Positions 6,255-10,550 of a stretch of DNA of 10,550 nt are shown in pieces. The translations under genes were made by a program, and so were the position numbers. The notes beneath the pieces are model-generated. The model was not told the DNA's origin and did no database searches. It saw only the letters and a program-made list of their open reading frames with translations. Source of the stretch: Caryophanales bacterium UBA7278. GTDB lineage: Bacteria > Bacillota_I > Bacilli_A > RFN20 > CAG-826. The stretch's first letter is position 1. Each line of letters starts with the position of its first letter. The stretch lies in contig DKRQ01000020.1 in the NCBI GenBank assembly GCA_002472275.1, positions 1 to 10,550 on the forward strand. The letters run 5' to 3'.

Positions 6255-6358
6255 GCGGTTTTTACACCGTTTTCCCCTGTTTTTAGCACACTTTTTACAC
6301 CTTTTTCCGATGTTTTTCTGGTCACTTTTACACCTTTTTCCGAATTTTTGAGATTCCA
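6227..6358. repeat. Four tandem 33-bp imperfect repeats upstream of the DUF4143 ATPase
   Basis: The units are 6227-6259, 6260-6292, 6293-6325 and 6326-6358, each starting TTTTACAC, usually followed by a C/T-rich stretch and CCGATGTTTT-like sequence. The phase is exact over four units. The period is a multiple of three, so the minus strand stays open in more than one frame. One frame would encode 11-aa repeats of the type KTSEKGVK, ending across the ATPase start codon. The array begins 19 bp above the start codon and its far end abuts the 81-bp element at 6356. An operator array is the simplest reading; a leader peptide is less likely. Confidence 0.85.
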
Positions 6359-6436
6359 GGCGAAAAAACAGCGGCACATCGACTGCTAGGCAAGAATTCG
6401 CGAAACTTGTTGGTAACATGTGATACCAAGAAGTTT
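6356..6436. repeat. 81-bp direct repeat, copy B
   Basis: Differs from 18-98 at only two positions: a G/A change in the early purine run, and T/A at the first base of the left arm of the dyad, which here improves the palindrome. It lies between the 33-bp array and the 3' flank of the gene remnant at 6633-6750. The distance from the remnant's stop codon (about 196 bp) is close to that of copy A from its gene (about 177 bp). Confidence 0.93.
6403..6436. other. 34-bp near-palindrome (13-8-13), copy B
   Basis: The arms AAACTTGTTGGTA and TACCAAGAAGTTT flank ACATGTGA. Twelve of thirteen arm positions pair; the sole mismatch is at arm position 7. The centre contains the self-complementary ACATGT but is asymmetric overall, which would give the site a direction. 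Identity with copy A stops exactly at the right end of this dyad. Confidence 0.65.
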
Positions 6437-6632
6437 GACCAATCATGACAGAGAAAGGAAGTTGTTTCCAAAGGGGAAGCGCGCCGTTTCGAATGAAAAA
6501 GTTAAGTAGCAATCGACGCTTCGGCAGATTGAAAGTTCGGTGTTGAATCTGCCGACGTGAATCATGGCCCCCTGAGTCGCAGCCGTCGGAAAGTTCACAA
6601 GATTTCAAAAAGTTCACAAAGCCCAAGGAGGG

Positions 6633-6750
6633 TTATACCTTCGCGACCCCGAGCGGATTCTTTTAAAGAATGGGCTTCGGTTTTAAGGTCTCATCGTGGA
6701 GCACCGCTTCCACACTTTTCGCAAGCACAGGAACAAGAGGGAGACCTCCT
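6633..6750 (-). pseudogene. Collapsed remnant of a paralog of the 276-1688 gene
   Basis: Two short coding blocks on the minus strand match the C-terminal part of the 276-1688 protein in order. GLPLVPVL, then AKS and KPKPIL (about 6664-6750) correspond to AVLVPLL, GKS and VPKRIL. After an in-frame TAA, KNPLGVAKV-stop (6633-6662) corresponds to KNPFGVAEA-stop. Everything upstream of the first block, roughly the first 370 codons, and the stretch between the blocks is missing. Yet the 88-bp leader (6770-6857), the 3' flank and the 81-bp element are retained in the same order and orientation as in the intact copy. This is best read as a second module whose gene was deleted. The matches are short, but their collinearity and the conserved flanks make chance unlikely. 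Confidence 0.7.
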
Positions 6751-6769
6751 TTGCCAAAAACAAAAGAAA

Positions 6770-6857
6770 ATGCGGGCTTGTGCCCGCGACCGGCAAAACC
6801 CCGGCCATGTGCCTTAAGGATAGCAAAGAAGGCGGTTATCGCAAGATAATCCATGGG
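6770..6857 (-). promoter_or_regulatory. Conserved two-hairpin leader, copy B
   Basis: Matches 1713-1800 at 82 of 88 positions. On the minus strand it forms GGCCGG-GGTTTTG-CCGGTC (one G-U pair) and GCGGGC-ACAA-GCCCGC followed by ATTTTCTTTT. In this copy it therefore looks like a working intrinsic terminator. Downstream lies only the gene remnant. Positions 6858-6950 to its right show nothing I recognise. Confidence 0.6.
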
Positions 6858-6950
6858 TCAATGAGCCGCCATAGTTTGGATTTCACCGCTAAAAACGCCT
6901 TGAACGATAGGCATCGCAAGTTACTTTGCTTGCAAAACCTCCAAGGAATA

Positions 6951-6995
6951 TTTACTGATTTTTTTCTCAGTGATAAAATTCTCAGTGAAAGGAGG
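6951..6995 (+). promoter_or_regulatory. Promoter, ACTGA/TCAGT operator and RBS of the DUF234-like ATPase
   Basis: TTTACT (6951-6956) and TAAAAT (6974-6979) are 17 bp apart. The dyad ACTGA (6954-6958) and TCAGT (6967-6971), with an 8-bp centre, overlaps the -35 box and spacer. A further TCAGT (6982-6986) follows the -10 box. This layout suggests a repressor site. AAAGGAGG (6988-6995) is 7 nt before the ATG at 7003. Confidence 0.6.
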
Positions 6996-7002
6996 CTTCT
7001 AT

Positions 7003-8394
7003 ATGACCTCGAACAACCATCGCTTCATCGGCAGGGAAAAGCAGTTGAAGAGCCTATTGGACCAACTGAAGAAGCGCTCATCGGCGACCATCGTCTACGG
7101 CAAGAGGAAGGTCGGCAAAACCACGTTGATCCTCGAGGCTTTCGCCCGCCTTGGCAAACCGTTCGTTTATTACGAGTGCGTCAAGGACACCGAGGAGGCC
7201 AACGTCGAATCGCTGTTGAACGAATGCAAGAGGGTCGGGGTCGTGCCGGGACAATTTGGCTTGGGGAGGAAAACCTTCCTCGATTTGTTCCAATACCTCG
7301 ATTCGCTTGGGAAACCCCTCGCCATCGCGATTGACGAGTACCCCTACCTCCGCGAATTCGCCCCCGCCGAAACCGTCGATTCCTCCTTTCAGAAGATCAT
7401 CGATAACCACATTACCAACGTGTCCTTGGTCCTTTCCGGTTCCCACATGGCCATCATGAAATCCCTCTTAAGGGAGGACAACGCCCTATACGGGAGATTC
7501 GGATTGAACCTCTTCCTTCAGGAGTTCGATTACCACGACGCCTCCTTGTTCTATCCGGACAAAACCCCATATGAGAAGGCGGGGTTCTACGCGGTGTTCG
7601 GGGGATCCCCCTACGTTTTAAGCGCGATTGACCCGGATAAGGGACTGCGTGAGAACATCGTGGGGCTCCTGCTGTCCCAGGATAGCGTCATCTCCCTATA
7701 CGCTTCTTCGTTGCTTCTTAGCGAAGTCGGGAACAAAGCCCAAAGCGAGCGTCTTTTGAGTTGTCTAGGCAACGGGAAGAAAAGATATGGGGAACTTGAG
7801 GAAACGATCGATCCCCGCAGAACGGGAAACCTCGCCCGCATCATCAACCCCCTCATCGGCATGGGGCTTATCGGAAAACAATACCCAATCAATAGGCCGG
7901 GCGACCCCAGGAAGGCTTTCTACTGTATCGAGGACAACCTCCTCCGCTTTTACTACACCTTCCTCCACCCCCACCGCTCCCCGCTCGCCCTATACGATCC
8001 CGACAAGGCATACGAGGTCTTCATCGAGCCGGGCCTCGCCCAATATCTATCCCGCCGATTCGAGGGCATCGCCAGGCAATTCGTCTGGAGGCGGATCAAC
8101 GCAGGGGAGTTTGTTGGCGCGCTTGACGTGGGCACCTACTATTACGACGATCCCGTCGCCCGCAAAAACGGGGAATTCGACGTGGCCGTTCTTCGTGGCG
8201 ATGGCGTGGACATCATCGAGGCGAAATACTGGTCCAAGCCGGTGGATAAGCAGGAAGTCCATCGGGAAAAGGGACAGATACTCGCCATCAAGGAATTGGC
8301 CGTCGCCAAAATCGGCTTCGTTTCCATCAACGGCTTCGACGCCGACGTGACCGGACTTGACTACATGTTCGACGGCGATGACCTCTATCGCTAG
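7003..8394 (+). CDS. Archaeal-type ATPase with DUF234-like nuclease domain
   Basis: This 463-aa protein matches the archaeal-ATPase plus DUF234 layout common as stand-alone genes in gut bacteria. The order is FIGREKQLKSL (8-18), Walker A GKRKVGKT (33-40), Walker B LAIAIDEYPYL (106-116) with D111-E112, and LSGSHMAIM (145-153). A winged-helix-like region follows at about 245-300. The C-terminal part has a PD-(D/E)xK-like set: E354 in FEGIARQF, E391/D393 in GEFDVAVL, and E406-A-K408 in IIEAKYW. A DNA-cleaving or DNA-binding role is inferred; the family's function is not settled. The start at ATG 7003 is preferred over a GTG at 6970 because AAAGGAGG lies 7 nt upstream and the GTG lies within the promoter. 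It is not homologous over its length to the DUF4143 ATPase but shares the same overall plan. Intact, single-gene unit. Confidence 0.92.
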   Translation: MTSNNHRFIGREKQLKSLLDQLKKRSSATIVYGKRKVGKTTLILEAFARLGKPFVYYECVKDTEEANVESLLNECKRVGVVPGQFGLGRKTFLDLFQYLDSLGKPLAIAIDEYPYLREFAPAETVDSSFQKIIDNHITNVSLVLSGSHMAIMKSLLREDNALYGRFGLNLFLQEFDYHDASLFYPDKTPYEKAGFYAVFGGSPYVLSAIDPDKGLRENIVGLLLSQDSVISLYASSLLLSEVGNKAQSERLLSCLGNGKKRYGELEETIDPRRTGNLARIINPLIGMGLIGKQYPINRPGDPRKAFYCIEDNLLRFYYTFLHPHRSPLALYDPDKAYEVFIEPGLAQYLSRRFEGIARQFVWRRINAGEFVGALDVGTYYYDDPVARKNGEFDVAVLRGDGVDIIEAKYWSKPVDKQEVHREKGQILAIKELAVAKIGFVSINGFDADVTGLDYMFDGDDLYR

Positions 8395-8439
8395 GGGTTC
8401 GGTGACATCCCCCTGCTTTCTGGCCATTTCGAAAAAGCG

Positions 8440-8516
8440 GCATCCCCATGAATTTCAGGAGTGAATCATCGGATTCTTAGGGTCCATCCCCATGAATCCC
8501 CAAACTTTTCAGGAGA
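8440..8516. repeat. Short direct repeats in the spacer after the ATPase gene
   Basis: CATCCCCATGAAT followed by TTTCAGGAG (about 8440-8461) recurs as CATCCCCATGAAT, a 9-bp insertion and TTTTCAGGAG (about 8485-8515). Role unknown. I see no gene or clear terminator between 8395 and 8584. Confidence 0.55.
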
Positions 8517-8519
8517 GTT

Positions 8520-8539
8520 TCTTTTTACCGCTCAGGTCC
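8520..8539. repeat. 20-bp repeat shared with 4737-4756, copy 2
   Basis: Identical 20 bp to 4737-4756, placed 46 bp beyond the stop codon of the HipA-like gene. Unlike copy 1, it has no adjoining hairpin terminator. Confidence 0.7.
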
Positions 8540-8584
8540 CCCTCGCCGAAGCCGTGATACACCAAGGCGCGGGAAAAGAGCCCC

Positions 8585-9961
8585 CTATTGGTCCAATAGT
8601 TTCCAATAGCCCGTTTTTCTGGGTCCAACGCGGATAATTAGGCCTTGCCTTACCAAATGCTCCAGGTTCCTTATCGCGGTGATCCTCGATATCCCGAGGG
8701 TCTCATATAGGTCTTGGGCGGCATAAACGGTCCCGCCGTTGGAATGGAAGAATTCCATTATCCTTTCCTGCGTTTTGGTGAGGTCGTTCCCCCGCTTCTT
8801 CTCGGTCAAGCCGTATTTCCCCATGACCTCCGATACTCTGTTCCCGATATAACGGGCGATGGCCTTGGCCCTTTTCCTCGAGAAAGGGGATGGGAAAGCC
8901 TCGCAGGCCGAGAGGATGACCCTAGGAAGCGAAAGCAAAGCCTCGACGGAGATGCCGTCGGGAAGGGGCTCGATATAGTCGAGCTGGGAAGGCCGCGAAT
9001 GGGATGGGAACGGCTTCCATTTGGCGGGAGGGGCGACCGCCAAGGCGTCGTCGTCCATCCGATATCCCAAAGAACTGCCTGTGTCGAAAATCGGGGCGGG
9101 TCCCAAAAACTCCAGGGTCTTCGCGTCGCGGATGAGCCCGAAGTTGTTGAGATGCCTGTCCTCGTTCCCCAATAGGTAATCCACCAAAAGCATCGTGTCG
9201 ACCGCTTTCTTCGCGTCCTTGACGCCGAGTTCGCCATAGCGGCGTACCATGAACTCGTATTCGGATTCGTGGTTCAACTTGCCCCCGCCCTCGCGAATCA
9301 TGTAGGCGGTGACGAAATCCTGAGAATAGCCGACGAAGTCGTCGCAGGCGCAATAAAGCTCGTCGGCGTCTACGATGAGGTAATAATCCACATGGGGGAT
9401 GTTCAAATGTTTCATCAAGACCGAGGCGATGACCTCGTTATAGACCTCGTATCGATACGGGGGCGTGCCCGATTTGAGCAGGACCCTCCTCCCGTCGATG
9501 ATCTTCCACCTCTTCCTGAGGTTGCCTTCGCTCGTGCCGTCGGGGGAGAGGGATAGATGGGTTCCTCCCTTGCCTTTTCCGACGAGGGCGTCTCCCAAAT
9601 CGAAGGAAAAGGAATTCCCGAAGAAATTGAGGTCGTCGAAGGCATCCTTGGAGCCTTCCTTCCTAATCCAATAACAATCGGAAAGGCTCAGGCCTTGGCA
9701 GGCCAAGAGGATCATCCCTAGGGTCGCCGCCTTCGGGAGGGAGACCCCCACGACGTTCTCCAAATCGTCGCGGCTGATCGGGATGCGGCGGTTTTCCCAC
9801 CACCGAATCAAACCGCTGGGATCCTTGGTCCCGGTCTTTGGCGCGGTTCCATAAGGAAAATGAGCGGGGTTAGCAACGGATACCAGCCTCGTCAAGGTGC
9901 CGCGTTCGTTGATCTCGACCGTGGCGACCACCGTGTCTTTGTGCATCAATTCGTAATTCAT
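8585..9961 (-). CDS. HipA-like serine/threonine kinase with C-terminal winged helix
   Basis: This 458-aa protein carries the HipA-type kinase core. LSLSPDGTSEGNLRKRW (136-152) looks like the nucleotide-binding loop, followed by candidate Lys K163 in VLLKSG. The catalytic loop is GNEDRHLNNFG (265-275) with D268 and N273, and the metal-binding motif is IFDTGSSLG (291-299) with D293. A winged helix occupies about 395-455 (AAQDLYETLGISRITAIRNL). HipA kinases phosphorylate tRNA synthetases or other translation factors; this target is unknown. All key residues are present, so activity is expected. No separate HipB-like HTH gene adjoins it, so the fused winged helix may supply repression or restraint. 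The ATG at 9961 lacks a Shine-Dalgarno and lies about 8 nt from the predicted transcript start. CTATTGG-T-CCAATAG forms a perfect palindrome over the stop codon. Confidence 0.9.
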   Translation of the reverse strand: MNYELMHKDTVVATVEINERGTLTRLVSVANPAHFPYGTAPKTGTKDPSGLIRWWENRRIPISRDDLENVVGVSLPKAATLGMILLACQGLSLSDCYWIRKEGSKDAFDDLNFFGNSFSFDLGDALVGKGKGGTHLSLSPDGTSEGNLRKRWKIIDGRRVLLKSGTPPYRYEVYNEVIASVLMKHLNIPHVDYYLIVDADELYCACDDFVGYSQDFVTAYMIREGGGKLNHESEYEFMVRRYGELGVKDAKKAVDTMLLVDYLLGNEDRHLNNFGLIRDAKTLEFLGPAPIFDTGSSLGYRMDDDALAVAPPAKWKPFPSHSRPSQLDYIEPLPDGISVEALLSLPRVILSACEAFPSPFSRKRAKAIARYIGNRVSEVMGKYGLTEKKRGNDLTKTQERIMEFFHSNGGTVYAAQDLYETLGISRITAIRNLEHLVRQGLIIRVGPRKTGYWKLLDQ

Positions 9962-9975
9962 GGTTGCCCGGATTT

Positions 9976-10009
9976 ATAGTATCTTTAAAGTATCATTTTT
10001 TCAAGTATC
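9976..10009 (-). promoter_or_regulatory. Promoter and AGTATC repeats of the HipA-like gene
   Basis: On the minus strand TTGAAA (9999-10004) and TACTAT (9976-9981) are exactly 17 bp apart. AGTATC (plus strand) occurs at 9978-9983, 9989-9994 and 10004-10009, overlapping the -10 box, spacer and -35 box. This suggests a repressor operator, possibly for the gene's own winged helix. Positions 10010-10126 show no gene. Confidence 0.65.
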
Positions 10010-10126
10010 ATAACTGAACGTCTGCGAACACGGGACCACCGAATACGAGGCGCTCAGCCGTCCAATCCATCCGAAAACTCGCGAAAACCAGAGTCATCAT
10101 TCCCTTAGGTTTGCTTGGTCTTTCCT

Positions 10127-10550
10127 TCAGTCTTTGTATCCCCAAACAACGGGTCTGTTATCAGGATTCCAACCAGAACTCCATCCGCTCGGTTGGGATT
10201 CGGCTTCGCACCGAATGGTGAGGGAGGGGCAGTTTAGGAAGGCGTAATCGCCGATGGAGGCCACGCCGGCGGGGATGGCTACCGAGACGAGGGAGGAGCA
10301 GCCGATGAAAGCGTAATTGCCGATGGAGGTGACCGTGGAGGGGATGGATATGGACGTGAGGGAGGAGCAGCCTTGGAAGGCGTATCTCGTGATGTATCTG
10401 ACCCCCTCGGAAATGGTTGCCGAGACGAGGGAGGAGCAGCCATAGAAGGCGGAAGCTCCGACGGAGGTCACCGAGGAGGGTATTACCACTGACGCGAGGG
10501 AGGAGCAGTCCTGGAAGGCACCTTCGCCGATGGAGGTCACGGAGGAGGGG
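10127..10550 (-). CDS. BspA-like leucine-rich-repeat protein, C-terminal part
   Basis: Only the 3' end is in the window; the frame stays open to the right edge, so the start and any signal peptide lie outside. About 141 codons are visible. Five LRR_5 (Treponema pallidum/BspA-type) repeats of 23 aa are seen, with the pattern VTSIGxxAFxxCSSLxSVxIPS. The matching 69-bp periodicity is visible in the DNA. The tail (IRCEAESQPSGWSSGWN, then PVVWGYKD) is the usual terminal cap of these proteins in gut Bacillota and mollicutes. Known relatives are surface or secreted proteins implicated in adhesion to host or neighbouring cells. The gene ends at TGA, showing the standard code. No clear terminator follows. 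It is unrelated to the toxin-like genes and may mark the edge of the accessory island. Confidence 0.93.
   Translation of the reverse strand, partial: PSSVTSIGEGAFQDCSSLASVVIPSSVTSVGASAFYGCSSLVSATISEGVRYITRYAFQGCSSLTSISIPSTVTSIGNYAFIGCSSLVSVAIPAGVASIGDYAFLNCPSLTIRCEAESQPSGWSSGWNPDNRPVVWGYKD

Noticed and set aside
6197..6379. A 60-codon minus-strand frame with 11-aa KTSEKGVK-type repeats ending over the ATPase start
   Set aside because: The 33-bp period forces repeated codons in every frame and keeps more than one frame open. The start codon lies inside the 81-bp element and has no convincing ribosome site. Kept as a DNA repeat and noted as a possible leader peptide.
6663..6854. Minus-strand frame starting MDYLAI, also open in the leader at 1713-1800
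   Set aside because: Most differences between the copies change the amino acid, while RNA stems are preserved. The frame runs into the gene remnant in one copy and is out of frame with the gene in the other.
7078..7446. Long open frames antisense to the ATPase gene, and similar shadows opposite the HipA-like and unknown genes
   Set aside because: They mirror the real genes, as expected in GC-rich third-position coding DNA, and show no domain or start signal.
10010..10126. Terminator for the LRR gene
   Set aside because: No GC-rich stem followed by a U-tract is visible on the minus strand downstream of the stop codon.

Overview
The window looks like part of an accessory island in the chromosome of a low-to-mid GC Gram-positive bacterium, most likely an uncultured gut-type Bacillota (Bacilli/Erysipelotrichia-like). 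Reasons: sigma-A type promoters, strong AGGAGG ribosome sites, a BspA-like leucine-rich-repeat surface protein with a WGYK-type tail, and many stand-alone toxin/antitoxin-like genes. TGA is used as a normal stop (AbrB and LRR genes), so this is not a code-4 mollicute. The lineage is an inference from style; no phylogenetic marker is present.

Layout, left to right. At 18-98 is an 81-bp element containing a 34-bp near-palindrome. It is followed by a minus-strand gene of unknown function (276-1688) with a structured leader (1713-1800). About 760 bp without a protein gene (1845-2600) hold a direct-repeat pair, several hairpins and a candidate small RNA on the minus strand with its own promoter and terminator. 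Then come an AbrB/MazE-like antitoxin and PIN toxin operon (+, 2608-3271), a Fic protein whose catalytic His is Tyr (-, 3536-4582), and an AAA/DUF4143 ATPase (-, 4828-6207) preceded by four 33-bp tandem repeats. From 6356 to 6857 lies a second copy of the first module: the 81-bp element, the 3' flank, a collapsed remnant of the coding region, and the leader. After it come an archaeal-type/DUF234-like ATPase (+, 7003-8394), a HipA-like kinase fused to a winged helix (-, 8585-9961), and the 3' end of a BspA-like LRR gene (-, 10127 to the window edge).

Each accessory gene appears to stand alone with its own promoter. Five of these promoters carry short repeated or dyad motifs that are probably private operators: TTTACC (AbrB), TGCATAA (Fic), the 33-bp units (DUF4143), ACTGA/TCAGT (DUF234-like ATPase) and AGTATC (HipA-like). 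The strongest unexplained signal is the duplicated module. Its flanks, and especially a 13-8-13 dyad with recombinase-site geometry, are conserved while the gene in the second copy has been almost wholly deleted. The two 81-bp elements are direct repeats bracketing about 6.3 kb of toxin/defence-like genes, so that stretch may be, or may once have been, an exchangeable cassette. No recombinase gene is present in the window, so this remains a hypothesis.
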